A stretch of 48,775 nucleotides of DNA from Actinomycetota bacterium (GTDB lineage: Bacteria > Actinomycetota > CADDZG01 > JAHWKV01). The translations under genes and the position numbers were made by a program. Below the pieces are notes generated by a model, which was not told the origin of the DNA, searched no databases, and worked only from the letters and a program-made list of their open reading frames with translations. Below are positions 35,700-45,229 of the stretch, in pieces. How positions within the stretch are numbered: position 1 is the stretch's first letter; every line of letters starts with the position of its first letter. The DNA lies in the NCBI GenBank assembly GCA_035759705.1, contig DASTUJ010000172.1, positions 1 through 48,775 on the forward strand, written 5' to 3'.

Positions 35700-37139
35700 C
35701 TAGTGCCCTGCGTGCACCCCCGACAGCTCCTTCACGACATCGGCGATGTAACCCTTGGCGTCGCCGAAGAGCATCATCGTCTTGTCCTCGAAGAACAACT
35801 CGTTCTCCACGCCGGCGAAACCGGCCGACATGCCTCGCTTCACCACCATGACCGTCTGCGCCTGGTCGGCGTTCAGGATCGGCATGCCGTAGATCGGGCT
35901 GGTCTTATCGGTCCTTGCGGACGGGTTGACCACGTCGTTGGCCCCGATGATCAACGCAACGTCCGTCTGCGGGAAGTCGGAGTTGATCTCGTCCATGTCG
36001 ATCAGCCGGTCGTACGGAATGTCCGCCTCCGCCAGCAGCACGTTCATGTGGCCCGGCATGCGGCCTGCCACCGGGTGGATGGCAAACCGGACGTCGACGC
36101 CCCGCTTTGTCAGTGCGTCGTACAGCTCACGCACCTTGTGCTGGGCTTGCGACACCGCCATTCCGTAGCCGGGAATGATGATGACCGAGTCCGAGTTCTC
36201 CAGCATCTGCGCGGTTTCCTCCGGGCTGATGCTGCGAACCGAACGCTCCTCGACGTGGCCGTCCTTGATGTGCGCAACCGCCCCGAACCCGCCGAACAGC
36301 ACGTTGGCGAAGGACCGGTTCATGGCCTTGCACATGATTATCGACAGGATCAAGCCGGACGTTCCGTCCAGGGCCCCTGCGATGATCAGCAGCTTGTTGT
36401 CCAGCGCAAAGCCCATGGCGGCTGCCGAAAGGCCGGCGTAGCCGTTGAGCAGAGCGATGACCGTAGGCATGTCCGCGCCGCCGATCGGGACGATCAGTGC
36501 GATACCGAAGATCAGGGTCAGCCCGATCAGCCACGGAAACAGGTGGGCGGCGCCGGGATTGACCACCAGGTACCCGGCGATGATCACCGAAGCAGCGAAG
36601 ATTCCGAGGTTGATGAAGTTCTGGCCCTTGTAGAGGATCGGCTTGCTGGGCAGGATGCCCTGCAGCTTGCCGAATGCCATGAGCGATCCGGTGAACGTCA
36701 GGTATCCCAGGACCACCTCGAAACCGATAGCCGTCAGGGCGACCTTGGACAGGTTGGCGCCGTGAAGGTAGAACTCGGCGGTTCCCACGAGACCGGCCGC
36801 CAGGGCGCCCAGAGCGTGGGAGAAGGCGGTCCGTTGCGGCACCGCCGTCATCTTCATCAGAAGGGCCAGTGGAACACCGATGACTGCCCCGATGACCATG
36901 GCGATGGCGATCCACTGGAACTCGACGATCTCTTCCTTCATCAAGGTTCCGATGATGGCGAGAAGCATTCCGATCTCGCCGGCCTTGACTCCCTTGCGGG
37001 CGGTGCTGGGGTGGCTGAGCCACTTCAGCGACATGATGAACCCGACTGCGGAGATCAGGTAGACGAGATCGATCCAGCGTGTGACTCCCCCGACGGGGGC
37101 GGCTTCTGTCGCGGCGGTTGCAAGATTTAGAGGGTTCAT
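35700..37139 (-). CDS. pntB: NAD(P) transhydrogenase subunit beta
   Basis: PntB contains the membrane domain and the NADP(H)-binding domain III of the proton-pumping transhydrogenase, which makes NADPH from NADH using the proton gradient. The 479-residue protein has about nine N-terminal helices (about 20-290) and a soluble C-terminal domain with VIIIPGYGMAVSQAQH, GVDVRFAIHPVAGRMPGHMNVLLAEADIPYD, DVALIIGANDVVNP and MSAGFAGVENELFF. The start ATG overlaps the pntAb stop by 4 nt. The three-gene split is the usual form in many actinobacteria and alphaproteobacteria. Confidence 0.96.
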   Translation of the reverse strand: MNPLNLATAATEAAPVGGVTRWIDLVYLISAVGFIMSLKWLSHPSTARKGVKAGEIGMLLAIIGTLMKEEIVEFQWIAIAMVIGAVIGVPLALLMKMTAVPQRTAFSHALGALAAGLVGTAEFYLHGANLSKVALTAIGFEVVLGYLTFTGSLMAFGKLQGILPSKPILYKGQNFINLGIFAASVIIAGYLVVNPGAAHLFPWLIGLTLIFGIALIVPIGGADMPTVIALLNGYAGLSAAAMGFALDNKLLIIAGALDGTSGLILSIIMCKAMNRSFANVLFGGFGAVAHIKDGHVEERSVRSISPEETAQMLENSDSVIIIPGYGMAVSQAQHKVRELYDALTKRGVDVRFAIHPVAGRMPGHMNVLLAEADIPYDRLIDMDEINSDFPQTDVALIIGANDVVNPSARTDKTSPIYGMPILNADQAQTVMVVKRGMSAGFAGVENELFFEDKTMMLFGDAKGYIADVVKELSGVHAGH

Positions 37140-37432
37140 GGCTTGACCGGCTCCTTCGTCTTGAACATCTTCAGCATCCGGTCGGTGATGAGGAATCCAC
37201 CGACCACGTTTGCGAACGAGGCGGCGACTGCAATCGCACCCATCAGGGTGGCGTACGGGGCCTGGGCCGAGCCGGCCAGGATCAGCGAACCAACCAGCGA
37301 GATGGCTGCAATTGCGTTGGTGAGAGACATCAGCGGTGTGTGGAGCAGTACGGAGACCCGGCTGATCACCTGGTACCCGAGGAAGGCAGCCAGTACGAAG
37401 ACGTACAGGCTATTGGTGAGTGACTCATCCAT
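37136..37432 (-). CDS. pntAb: NAD(P) transhydrogenase subunit alpha part 2 (membrane)
   Basis: This 98-residue protein has three membrane helices (about 8-22, 32-54, 58-82) with SRVSVLLHTPLMSLTNAI, matching the C-terminal membrane part of PntA that is fused to it in E. coli. It joins PntB to form the proton channel. It follows pntAa after a 41-nt gap and overlaps pntB by 4 nt. Confidence 0.95.
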   Translation of the reverse strand: MDESLTNSLYVFVLAAFLGYQVISRVSVLLHTPLMSLTNAIAAISLVGSLILAGSAQAPYATLMGAIAVAASFANVVGGFLITDRMLKMFKTKEPVKP

Positions 37433-37473
37433 GGAAGTGGTTCCCCCTTAGAAAGACGACTGGGCGCGACTGG

Positions 37474-38754
37474 TTAGGTGGTTGCGTTCTCGGGTTCGGC
37501 GGCGCCGTTGGTGCTGCCAGCGGGCGGCGCGACGTTTAGGTCGGCCTTTCCATCCGGAGATGCGGCTGCGGCGGGTGCGGCGGACGGAGCACCAAGACCC
37601 AAAGCCTCACGCAGGCGGGGGAGGACAACCTCGCCGCCCCGGGCCAGCAGGGTCTCGTTGGTGATCTGGTCCTCCATGTCCCACTTGAACTCGCCGTCCT
37701 TCACCAGGTGGGTGAGGAAGGTGATCAGGTTCTTCGCGTACATGGAGCTGGCGTGGTACGGCACGGTTGCCGGCAGGTTCGTCGGGCCCATGATCGTGAC
37801 GCCGTTGACCACGATGGTCTCGTCGGCCTTCGTCAGCTCGCAGTTGCCGCCTCGCTCTGCGGCAAGGTCGACGATGACCGAACCCGGCTGCATCTTCTCC
37901 ACCATGTCGGCGGTGATCAGCACGGGAGACCTCTTGCCGGGGATCGCAGCAGTGGTAATAACGACGTCGATGTTCTCGACCACGCTGGTCATGAGCTCCC
38001 GCTGCTTTTTGAGGAAGTCTTCGCCCATCTCCTTGGCGTAGCCGCCCTTGTCCTCGGCGTCCGCAGAGTCGATCTCCATCTCGACGAACTTGGCGCCGAC
38101 CGACACGACCTGCTCCTTGACGGCAGCGCGGACGTCGTAGGCCTGCACGACGGCCCCGAGGCGCTTGGCGGTGGCGATGGCCTGAAGGCCCGCCACGCCG
38201 GCGCCGATGACGAACACCTTGGCCGGGCGAATCGTCCCGGCGGCGGTGGTCAGCATGGGGAACATCTTCGGCATCGTTGCGGCGGCCAGTACCACGGCCT
38301 TGTAGCCGCCGACTGTGGCCTGGGAGGAAAGCACGTCCATGCTTTGGGCTCGGGTGATACGGGGCATGAGCTCGACCGACAGGATGGTGGCTCCCGTGCC
38401 CGCCATCTCCTTGATGCCTTCGGCGTTTCCGAGCGGATCGGTGAAGCCCACGACGACCTGGTCCTTCTTCATGAGACCGAGATCCGAACGGCCTTCTTTT
38501 GAGTTGGAACCGAACGTCTGGACCTGAACCACGATGTCGGCCCCGAAGGCGTCCTCGCGGGTCCCGATCTTGGCTCCCTTTGCCTCGTACTCAGAGTCTG
38601 GGAACCCGGCTGCTTCTCCGGCGCCCGATTGAACGATCGCGTCTATCCCTGCCTTAGACAGAGCTTGTAAAACACCCGGTACCAAGGCCACTCTGGCCTC
38701 GCCCGGGAAGGTTTCGGTTGGCACGCCAACCGTCAACTTCCGGTCCTCCGCCAC
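37474..38754 (-). CDS. pntAa: NAD(P) transhydrogenase subunit alpha part 1 (NAD-binding)
   Basis: This 426-residue soluble domain I binds NAD(H). It has VGVPTETFPGEARVALVPG, QATVGGYKAVVLAA, the Rossmann motif VFVIGAGVAGLQAIATAKRLGA, AYDVRAAVKEQV, a KRSPVLITADMV helix and GPTNLPATVPYHASSMYAKN. The start is GTG 38754, with AAGGAGG 6 nt upstream; an ATG 24 nt farther upstream lacks a site. The last 45 residues form an Ala/Pro-rich linker not found in short homologues. It is the first gene of the pnt operon. Confidence 0.94.
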   Translation of the reverse strand: MAEDRKLTVGVPTETFPGEARVALVPGVLQALSKAGIDAIVQSGAGEAAGFPDSEYEAKGAKIGTREDAFGADIVVQVQTFGSNSKEGRSDLGLMKKDQVVVGFTDPLGNAEGIKEMAGTGATILSVELMPRITRAQSMDVLSSQATVGGYKAVVLAAATMPKMFPMLTTAAGTIRPAKVFVIGAGVAGLQAIATAKRLGAVVQAYDVRAAVKEQVVSVGAKFVEMEIDSADAEDKGGYAKEMGEDFLKKQRELMTSVVENIDVVITTAAIPGKRSPVLITADMVEKMQPGSVIVDLAAERGGNCELTKADETIVVNGVTIMGPTNLPATVPYHASSMYAKNLITFLTHLVKDGEFKWDMEDQITNETLLARGGEVVLPRLREALGLGAPSAAPAAAASPDGKADLNVAPPAGSTNGAAEPENATT

Positions 38755-38952
38755 TTTCGACCTCCTTATAGAAAACAACCCGCAGATGGGGATGTCGCCG
38801 GGCCCGGCTAGGCGCGGCGAATTAATGCGAAAAAGTGCTTGCGTAGGCTACTGGATATCGGAGGGCAAAATCATCTTTGTCCTTTGATTGGAAGCTGATG
38901 GGAAGCACGGGCAAATCAGCGTCCCCGAACCGGCTCGAAAAGACCCGGCGTA

Positions 38953-38980
38953 TTGCCGCCGCCCGGTATTGCCTTATACT
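38953..38980 (+). promoter_or_regulatory. Promoter for the rimP-nusA-infB operon or its leader RNA
   Basis: TTGCCG (38953-38958) and TATACT (38975-38980) with a 16-nt spacer make the best housekeeping-type promoter in the window. The transcript would start near 38987, 183 nt before rimP, and run first into the terminator-like hairpin at 39031-39055. Confidence 0.65.
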
Positions 38981-39030
38981 TTTTGAGCAGAGTTTTTAAA
39001 GCGTTCTGAGCGCCAACAGTTTCATTCCAA

Positions 39031-39055
39031 AAAAGTGGGCTTCCGGCCCATTTTT
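39031..39055 (+). terminator. Terminator-like hairpin in the rimP leader (possible attenuator)
   Basis: AAAAGTGGGC and GCCCATTTTT pair over 10 bp (one G-U) with a 5-nt loop, followed by GGTTTTC. It lies about 45 nt after the predicted start site and 114 nt before rimP, so it should stop most transcripts unless it is overcome. It is nearly symmetric, with A and T runs on both sides, and could also stop minus-strand transcription. Confidence 0.7.
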
Positions 39056-39076
39056 GGTTTTCTGGAGCAGGTGGGT

Positions 39077-39148
39077 TTCAGCCGGACGGCGGGCCATGCG
39101 GGCCCGAGTGGTCGACCGGCGCTTCCAGCGGGGCTCGTTCCGGCTGGA
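39077..39148 (+). promoter_or_regulatory. Structured 5' leader of rimP (predicted multibranch RNA)
   Basis: TTCAGCCGGA (39077-39086) and TCCGGCTGGA (39139-39148) can form a 10-bp closing stem (one G-U). Enclosed are GGGCC/GGCCC (39091-39105), GGTC/GACC (39110-39117, a palindrome that can hardly close on itself) and CGCT/AGCG (39120-39130). The AAGGAGG ribosome binding site of rimP starts 10 nt after it. It is not a tRNA, as no T arm or anticodon arm fits. No known riboswitch class was recognised. Confidence 0.4.
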
Positions 39149-39169
39149 TGACAACTTAAGGAGGTGGCT

Positions 39170-39736
39170 ATGCCCCGGCTTGAAGTGAGCCCCGAGGTCC
39201 GTGCCATCTGCCAGACGGTTGCCGATCGCCGGAACGTGGAACTGGTTGACGTCCGCTACGGTCGTTCGGGTCGGGACGTCACGCTCGAGGTGATCGTCGA
39301 CCGAAACGGTGATGTCGATTTCGACCTGATCACCGAAGTTTCCAAAGATCTTTCAGACGCTCTGGACGAGGACGAGGACCTCATCGAGGGCAGCTACATG
39401 CTCGAGGTCTCCTCGGCCGGTTTGGAGAGGCCGCTGATGAAGCCGGCCGACTACGAGCGATTTGCCGGGCACGAGGTCAAGGTCGTGTGCCGGGAGCCGG
39501 TGGACGGTAGGAACCAGTTTCGGGGACCTATCGCCGCAGCAGGAGAAGACGCGTTCACCCTGGACCTGCGTGACCGTGGCCTGGTTGAGATTCCGTACGC
39601 CGTCGTTAAAAAGGCCCACCTGTGGGTCGACTGGGAAGAAGAACTCAAAAGGGCGGAAGAGATCCGAATTGATGAGGGCGACGAGGTACCGCAGCGTCGC
39701 CGTAAGAAGAAGTCGTTGGAAGGAAGAGGTCGTTAG
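39170..39736 (+). CDS. rimP: Ribosome maturation factor RimP
   Basis: RimP assists 30S subunit assembly. The 188-residue protein has VELVDVRYGRSGRDVTLEVIVDR, DLITEVSKDLSDALDEDE, and the typical YMLEVSSAGLERPL followed by the C-terminal SH3-like domain (LVEIPYAVVKKAHLWVDW). The tail after about 160 is acidic and then basic (QRRRKKKS). The start is ATG 39170, with AAGGAGG 5 nt upstream, rather than the in-frame GTG at 39164 inside that site. The stop TAG is directly followed by the nusA ATG. Confidence 0.95.
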   Translation: MPRLEVSPEVRAICQTVADRRNVELVDVRYGRSGRDVTLEVIVDRNGDVDFDLITEVSKDLSDALDEDEDLIEGSYMLEVSSAGLERPLMKPADYERFAGHEVKVVCREPVDGRNQFRGPIAAAGEDAFTLDLRDRGLVEIPYAVVKKAHLWVDWEEELKRAEEIRIDEGDEVPQRRRKKKSLEGRGR

Positions 39737-40795
39737 ATGAATCCAATTGATATGGATGCTCTTCGTCTGGTTGAACGCGAAAAAGGCATTGCGTTCGAAA
39801 GCGTTGTCGTAGCTCTCGAACAGGCGCTCGCCGCCGCGTACAAAAGGTCCCCTGAGGCCGCTGCCCCCGAGGCGCGGGTTGAGATCGACCGCCAGTCCGG
39901 CGAGGTCGTGGTCTACGCCCAGGAGGTCGAGGAGATCGAGGAGTCCGGCGAGTTCAAGGTCACCAAGGAGTGGGAGGCAACGCCGCCCGACTTCGGCCGT
40001 ATCGCCGCTCAGACCGCCAAGCAGGTCATCCTCCAGAGGATTCGTGAGGCCGAGCGTGAGGTTACCTACGGCGAGTACTCCGGCCGTGAGGGCGACATCG
40101 TGACCGCCATCGTGCAGCAGGCGGACCCCCGCTACGTCCTTTTGGACCTGGGCAAGGGCGTTGAAGCATTGCTGCCCCAGCAGGAGCAGGTTCCCGGGGA
40201 GCGCTACGACCACGGCTCACGGGTCAAGGCGTACATCGTGGAGGTCCGCCGTTCGCCGAAGGGCCCCCAGATCGTCTGCTCCCGCACCCACCCCAACCTC
40301 ATCCGCAAGCTGTTCGAACTCGAGGTCCCGGAGATCCTGGACGGCGTGGTGGAGATCAAGCAGGTTGCACGGGAGCCCGGGCACCGCTCGAAGATCGCCG
40401 TTGCCTCCAACGACAAGAACGTCGACCCGACCGGCGCCTGCGTCGGCCCCCGGGGCTCCCGGGTCCGCATGGTGGTAAACGAGCTTCGCGGGGAGAAGGT
40501 CGATATCATTACCTGGTCCGACGACATCGGCCAGTTTGTTGCCAACGCCCTGTCGCCCGCCAAGGTCAAAGAGGTCCAGATCGACCCCGAGACCCAAACG
40601 GCCGAGGTTACGGTTCCCGACTTCCAGCTTTCCCTGGCTATCGGCAAGGAGGGGCAGAACGCCCGCCTGGCCGCCCGCCTGACCGGCTGGAGGATCGACA
40701 TCAAGAGCGAGACCCAGGCGGCGAACGAACAGGCTGCCAGCGCCGCGGCCGAAAAGATAAAGGCGGCAAAAGCTGATGCCGCGGCCGGGGGTTGA
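39737..40795 (+). CDS. nusA: Transcription elongation/antitermination factor NusA
   Basis: NusA binds RNA polymerase and controls pausing, termination and antitermination. The 352-residue protein has the N-terminal polymerase-binding domain (about 1-110, [21 protein letters not shown]), an S1 domain (about 115-185), KH1 (about 195-275, [15 protein letters not shown]) and KH2 (about 280-345, [23 protein letters not shown]). It lacks the C-terminal acidic repeats of E. coli, as normal for this group. It may regulate its own operon through the leader hairpin at 39031-39055. Confidence 0.96.
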   Translation: MNPIDMDALRLVEREKGIAFESVVVALEQALAAAYKRSPEAAAPEARVEIDRQSGEVVVYAQEVEEIEESGEFKVTKEWEATPPDFGRIAAQTAKQVILQRIREAEREVTYGEYSGREGDIVTAIVQQADPRYVLLDLGKGVEALLPQQEQVPGERYDHGSRVKAYIVEVRRSPKGPQIVCSRTHPNLIRKLFELEVPEILDGVVEIKQVAREPGHRSKIAVASNDKNVDPTGACVGPRGSRVRMVVNELRGEKVDIITWSDDIGQFVANALSPAKVKEVQIDPETQTAEVTVPDFQLSLAIGKEGQNARLAARLTGWRIDIKSETQAANEQAASAAAEKIKAAKADAAAGG

Positions 40796-41057
40796 ACGAA
40801 GCTGCTGCGGATGCCGGACGCGCCGGGAAAAAAAGCAACTGGTTCGGTTTGTTGAGGTGGCGCCGGGCCGGGTCGAACTAGACCCGGAAGGCACCGCCGG
40901 GGGCAGGGGAGCGTACGTGTGTCGCTCGATCTCCTGTATGGAGCTGGCCTTCAAACGCGGCGGTCTGGCAAGAACATTAAGAACCGCGATACCTGGAGAG
41001 CAGGCAGCGGCCCTAAGGATGAGGTTCGTGGGATATCTTGGAGTTATCGATGACTAG
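40776..41057 (+). CDS. ylxR: YlxR family RNA-binding protein
   Basis: This 93-residue protein of the DUF448 family has the signature [17 protein letters not shown] and [22 protein letters not shown]. It occurs between nusA and infB in most Gram-positive bacteria and is thought to bind RNA or nucleoid/RNase P-related targets. The ATG at 40776 overlaps the end of nusA by 20 nt, and its stop overlaps infB by 8 nt. Confidence 0.93.
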   Translation: MPRPGVERSCCGCRTRREKKQLVRFVEVAPGRVELDPEGTAGGRGAYVCRSISCMELAFKRGGLARTLRTAIPGEQAAALRMRFVGYLGVIDD

Positions 41058-43488
41058 CATCAGAGTTCATGAAGTAGCAAAACGATTAGGCCTCTCTTCT
41101 AAAGAGACGGTTGAAAAATTCCTCGCGCTCGGAGTTCCGGTAAAGGGCCACTCCTCCTCAGTCTCTGAGGCCGATGTCACCAAGCTTGCCAAGACCCTGA
41201 ACGGCGACGCGAAGGCCGCCCCCGCCGCTCCCCCGAAGGCCGCAGCCGCCAAGCCGGCGGCAAAGGCCGCTCCCCCAAAGGCGGCGCCCGCCAAGGCAGC
41301 GCCGGTCAAGCCTGCCGCGGCCGCAAAGCCTGCTGCGGCAAAGCCGGCGGCCCCGGCGGCGAAGGTTGCGGTTCCCGCCCCCAGTCCCGAGCCCGCCAAG
41401 CCCGCAGCCCCGGCCCAGCCGGCGGCCCCTGCAAAGCCGGCAGCCACCCACCAGGCTCCGCCGGCCGCCCCTCCCTCTCAAGCACCCCGCCCCGCGCAGA
41501 ACCGTCCGGCGCAGGGTGCCGCACGACCCGCGCAGGGTGGCGGACGCCCCGACAACCGCGGAGGCCAGGGATCCAACCGTCCCGGCGGCAGGCAGCAGGG
41601 CCAGGGACAGAACCGCCAGGGTGGAGGGCGTACGCAGGCTCCCTCACGATCCACCCAGCCGGCCGCCCCGGCCTCTCCCGCACCGGTGGAGACTCCGGCG
41701 CCGGTGGAGACCGCCGCCGCATCGTCCAACGGCGCCATCCACGTTCAGCACGGAGTGACCGTCGAGGACCTGGCCGACAAGCTCAACCGTTCTCCCGGGG
41801 AGATCATCAAGACCCTTCTGATGCTTGGTGAGATGAAGACCATCACCCAGTCGCTTTCCGACTCCCTGGTGGAGATCGTCGCCGAGGAGTTCGGCGTCAA
41901 GGTCGAGATTCTGTCGGTGGAAGAGGAAGCCAAAGAGCAGGAGGACGAGTCCGAAGCCCCCGACGACCCGGCGAACCTGGAGCCCAGGGCGCCTATCGTC
42001 ACCGTCATGGGGCACGTCGACCACGGCAAGAGCTCCATCCTTCAGCAGTTCCGCAAGAAGGAGATGCTTTCTTTGGAGGCCGGCGGCATCACACAGGCCA
42101 TCGGCGCCTACCAGGTCCACACCTCCGACGGCCGGACCGTCACCTTCATCGACACCCCGGGTCACGAAGCGTTCACCCAGATGCGTGCCCGCGGCGCCCA
42201 GGTCACCGACATCGCGATCCTGGTGGTGGCGGCGGACGACGGCGTCCAGCCCCAGACCATCGAGGCGATGGACCACGCCAAGGCGGCCGGTGTGCCGATC
42301 ATCGTTGCGGTCAACAAGATCGACAAGCCCGAGGCCGACCCGATCCGGGCGCGCCAGCAGCTGGCCGAGCACGGCCTGTCCCCGGAGGAGTGGGGCGGCG
42401 ACACAGTGTTCGTCGACGTGTCCGCCAAGGCCGGCACGAATCTGGACGACCTGCTCGAGATGATCCACCTGGTCACCGACATGCAGGAGCTGAAGGCCAA
42501 CCCGAACACCACCGCCCGCGGCGTGTCCGTGGAAGCCCACCTGGACAAGGGACGAGGCCCGCTGGCCACGCTGATCGTCCAGAAGGGCACCCTGAACGTC
42601 GGCGACCCGGTTGTCTGCGGCGCCGCATGGGCCAAGGTCCGGGCGCTGACCGACGAAGCCGGCAAGACCGTCAAGAAGGCAGGTCCCTCGCAGCCGGTCC
42701 TCGTGACCGGTTGGTCCAAGGTACCGCTGGCCGGCGACGAGTTCCGAGTCGTGGCCGACGAACGTGAGGCCAAACGCATCTCCCAGGAGAGAGAGGTCAA
42801 GCTGCGCCAGGCGGAGTTCGCCGAGGGCGGCAAGGCCATGAGCCTCGAGGAGCTGCTTTCCAAGGCCCGCGACGGAGACACGCCGGAGCTGAAGCTGATC
42901 GTCCGTGCCAACTCGCAGGGAGCCATCGAGGCGCTCTCCGAGTCCATCGACAAGCTCGACCAGTCGCTGGTGCGCACTGTGATCCAGCGCAAAGCCGTCG
43001 GCGCCATCAACGAGAACGACATCTGGATGGCCAAGGCCTCCGGCGCGATCGTGGTGGGCTTCGCCGTCCGCCCCGACACCGGCGCCCGCCAGCTGGCGGA
43101 GAAGGAAGGCGTGGACGTCCGGCTCTACGAGGTCATCTACCAGCTGCTCGACGACATCACCAAGGCCACGCACGGGCTGCTCGCCCCGCTGGAGGAGGAG
43201 GTCGTCATGGGCACCGCCGAGGTCCGGGACACCTTCAAAACCCCGAAGGCCACGGTCGCCGGAAGCTACGTCACCGACGGCAAGGTCGTCCGCAACTCCA
43301 AGGCCCGGCTGCTGCGTGACGGCAAGGTCATCCACACCGGGGAGATTTCGAGCCTCCGGCGCTTCAAGGACGACGTCCGTGAGGTCACCTTCGGCTACGA
43401 GTGCGGCATCACCATCGCCGGGTACAACGACATCAAGATCGGCGATGTCATCGAGACCTACGAGGTTCGTGAGGTCGCAAGAACCTGA
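41050..43488 (+). CDS. infB: Translation initiation factor IF-2
   Basis: IF-2 is the GTPase that places initiator tRNA on the ribosome. The 812-residue protein has an N-terminal IF2 helical domain ([24 protein letters not shown]), a long Ala/Pro/Lys linker and Gly/Arg/Gln segment (about 55-225), a second IF2-N domain, then the G domain with GHVDHGKSS (canonical GHVDHGKTS), [10 protein letters not shown] (usually GGITQHIGAY), [12 protein letters not shown] and SAKAG, followed by domains II-IV. The start is ATG 41050, with GGAG 6 nt upstream; an in-frame TTG lies 12 nt before it. The Ser in the P-loop and Ala in switch I are mild deviations. Confidence 0.96.
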   Translation: MTSIRVHEVAKRLGLSSKETVEKFLALGVPVKGHSSSVSEADVTKLAKTLNGDAKAAPAAPPKAAAAKPAAKAAPPKAAPAKAAPVKPAAAAKPAAAKPAAPAAKVAVPAPSPEPAKPAAPAQPAAPAKPAATHQAPPAAPPSQAPRPAQNRPAQGAARPAQGGGRPDNRGGQGSNRPGGRQQGQGQNRQGGGRTQAPSRSTQPAAPASPAPVETPAPVETAAASSNGAIHVQHGVTVEDLADKLNRSPGEIIKTLLMLGEMKTITQSLSDSLVEIVAEEFGVKVEILSVEEEAKEQEDESEAPDDPANLEPRAPIVTVMGHVDHGKSSILQQFRKKEMLSLEAGGITQAIGAYQVHTSDGRTVTFIDTPGHEAFTQMRARGAQVTDIAILVVAADDGVQPQTIEAMDHAKAAGVPIIVAVNKIDKPEADPIRARQQLAEHGLSPEEWGGDTVFVDVSAKAGTNLDDLLEMIHLVTDMQELKANPNTTARGVSVEAHLDKGRGPLATLIVQKGTLNVGDPVVCGAAWAKVRALTDEAGKTVKKAGPSQPVLVTGWSKVPLAGDEFRVVADEREAKRISQEREVKLRQAEFAEGGKAMSLEELLSKARDGDTPELKLIVRANSQGAIEALSESIDKLDQSLVRTVIQRKAVGAINENDIWMAKASGAIVVGFAVRPDTGARQLAEKEGVDVRLYEVIYQLLDDITKATHGLLAPLEEEVVMGTAEVRDTFKTPKATVAGSYVTDGKVVRNSKARLLRDGKVIHTGEISSLRRFKDDVREVTFGYECGITIAGYNDIKIGDVIETYEVREVART

Positions 43489-43555
43489 GGCCGCCAGGCC
43501 GAAGATTCTTGCGACGAGTTAGACAGCCGGCCGAAGGCCGTCCATGCTTTAAGTC

Positions 43556-43849
43556 ATGTACGTAGGGGTCGCAAGGTTCGATTTCCTGGTCCCCGGGTCC
43601 ACCTCATTGAAGGAAAAGCGAAGGGTTGTTCAAAGCATGATCGGGACCCTGAGCTCCAAGTTCAACGTGGCGGTGGCCGAGGTGGAACACCAGGATCTGC
43701 GCCAGAGGGGGACCCTGGGGATCTCGTGCGTGTCGAACTCGTCGTTTCACGCCCAGAAGATGCTGCACGAAGTCGAGCGGTACCTCCGGGGGAGGTACGA
43801 GGTGGAGATCGTGGATGTCGACATTGAGGTGATGGTCCCGGATGCCTAG
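43556..43849 (+). CDS. ylxP: YlxP-like protein (DUF503)
   Basis: This 97-residue protein has the family features MYVGVARFDFLVPGSTSLKEKRRVV, LSSKFNVAVAEVEHQDLRQRGTLGISCVS and the final VDVDIEVM. Its molecular role is not established; it always sits by infB and rbfA. No ribosome binding site is evident before the ATG. The last 8 nt overlap rbfA. Confidence 0.92.
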   Translation: MYVGVARFDFLVPGSTSLKEKRRVVQSMIGTLSSKFNVAVAEVEHQDLRQRGTLGISCVSNSSFHAQKMLHEVERYLRGRYEVEIVDVDIEVMVPDA

Positions 43850-44252
43850 GAATTATCCGCGCTCCAACCGCGTTGAAGAGTTGGCTCGTGAGGTGCTGAG
43901 CGAGGCGGTCCGCGAGATGAAGGACCCCCGGGTGGGGTTCGTCACAATCACCGGGGTCAAGATCGAGAAGGACATGCGGGTGGCCCACGTCTACGTGAGC
44001 ACCATGGGGACCGAGTCGGAGCGCAACAACACCCTGTCCGCACTGAAGCACGCCAAGGCGCACCTCCGGTCGACGATGGGCCGGGAGATCAGGCTCCGCC
44101 GGGTGCCCGAGATCGACATAGTCGAGGACACGACGGCAGAGACGTCGCAGCGCCTCGAAGAGCTGCTGCGGGGGCTTGGAGTGTCGCAGGCCCCCGACAC
44201 CGGGTCGCTGGCCGACAAGTACAACCTGCCCGAGGACGAGGAGACACCGTGA
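43842..44252 (+). CDS. rbfA: Ribosome-binding factor A
   Basis: RbfA binds 16S rRNA during late 30S assembly. The 136-residue protein has a KH-type core: RSNRVEELAREVLSEAVREMKDPRVGFVTIT, AHVYVSTMG and LRSTMGREIRLRRVPEIDIVED. The C-terminal 25 residues are acidic and variable. The stop overlaps the nrnA GTG start by 4 nt. Confidence 0.95.
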   Translation: MPRNYPRSNRVEELAREVLSEAVREMKDPRVGFVTITGVKIEKDMRVAHVYVSTMGTESERNNTLSALKHAKAHLRSTMGREIRLRRVPEIDIVEDTTAETSQRLEELLRGLGVSQAPDTGSLADKYNLPEDEETP

Positions 44253-45229
44253 TCGCAGAAACCGAGTGGACCCGGGCGGTAGACGCCCTGCGCAACGCGG
44301 GCGAGGTGGCGATCTCGTGCCACGTCTCCCCCGACGGCGACGCGTTCGGGTCGATGCTCGGGCTCGGCCTTCACCTCGAGAGCCTGGGCAAGAAGGTCTG
44401 GATGAGCTGGGGGAGCCCGGAGGCTCTGATCCCCGACAACTACAGTTTCCTGCCCGGGGTCGACAAGATCGTTCCCCAGGACCGGTTCCCGGACAAGGTC
44501 GAGGTCTTCGTCGCGATCGACTGCGGTGACCAGCGGCGGCTCGACCTGCTGACGTCCAAGTTCCTGGCGGCGGGGACCAGGCTGAACATCGACCACCACG
44601 TCTCCAACACCAACTACGGAGACATCAACCTCGTCGACCACCACCGGGCGTCCTCGGCCGAGCTTGCCCTCGAGCTGATCCAGCGGATGGGCGGCGAGGT
44701 CACGCCGGAGATTGCTACCAACCTCTACACCGGAGTGGTCACCGACACCGGGCGGTTCCAGTACTCCAACACCTCGCCGGCGACCCTGCAGGCGGCGGTT
44801 GAGCTGCGGGAGGCGGGTGCCGACCACCTGACCGTCGCGGAGCAGATCTTCGAGTCGGCCCCGTTCGACCAGCTGCGCATCCTGGGCAAGGTGCTCGCCC
44901 GGGCGAAGCTGGAGGACGGCGTGGTCTACAGCTGGCTGCTGACGGAGGACCTCGAAGGGCTCGGCCTGGAGATCGCCGAGGACTTCATCGACTTCCTCAA
45001 GGTGGTCAAAGAAGCCGATGTCGCGATGATCCTCAAGGAGCGGCCCGAGGGCGGCTGGCGGGCGTCGCTTAGGTCCCGAACCGAGATCGACGTGTCGGCC
45101 GTTGCCCAGTCGTTCGGCGGAGGCGGCCACACCAAGGCGGCCGGCTTCAGCATCCGGGGCGAATTGGACGACGTGCTGTCCCGGATCAGGCAACGGCTCG
45201 CCGAAGCGAAGGCCCCGGCGGCACAATGA
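44249..45229 (+). CDS. nrnA: Bifunctional oligoribonuclease/PAP phosphatase, DHH family
   Basis: NrnA degrades very short RNAs and dephosphorylates 3'-phosphoadenosine 5'-phosphate. The 326-residue protein has SCHVSPDGDAFGS, VAIDCGD, the DHH-type NIDHHVSN, GVVTDTGRFQYSN and, in the DHHA1 domain, QSFGGGGHTKAAG. Manganese is the usual metal. It starts at GTG 44249, and its stop overlaps truB by 4 nt. The position between rbfA and truB is typical of Gram-positive bacteria. Confidence 0.93.
   Translation: MIAETEWTRAVDALRNAGEVAISCHVSPDGDAFGSMLGLGLHLESLGKKVWMSWGSPEALIPDNYSFLPGVDKIVPQDRFPDKVEVFVAIDCGDQRRLDLLTSKFLAAGTRLNIDHHVSNTNYGDINLVDHHRASSAELALELIQRMGGEVTPEIATNLYTGVVTDTGRFQYSNTSPATLQAAVELREAGADHLTVAEQIFESAPFDQLRILGKVLARAKLEDGVVYSWLLTEDLEGLGLEIAEDFIDFLKVVKEADVAMILKERPEGGWRASLRSRTEIDVSAVAQSFGGGGHTKAAGFSIRGELDDVLSRIRQRLAEAKAPAAQ

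Noticed and set aside
39077-39148. A tRNA gene in the rimP leader, as metY is in E. coli
   Set aside because: The branched fold has no T arm sequence, no anticodon arm and no 7-bp acceptor with discriminator.
39096-39188. 30-codon Arg-rich frame overlapping the rimP start
   Set aside because: It has no ribosome binding site and may be open by chance at this base composition; kept only as a remark on the leader.
41221-41660. Ala/Pro/Lys repeats in infB as a mobile or tandem-repeat element
   Set aside because: Such low-complexity linkers between the N-terminal domain and the G domain are normal in actinobacterial IF-2.
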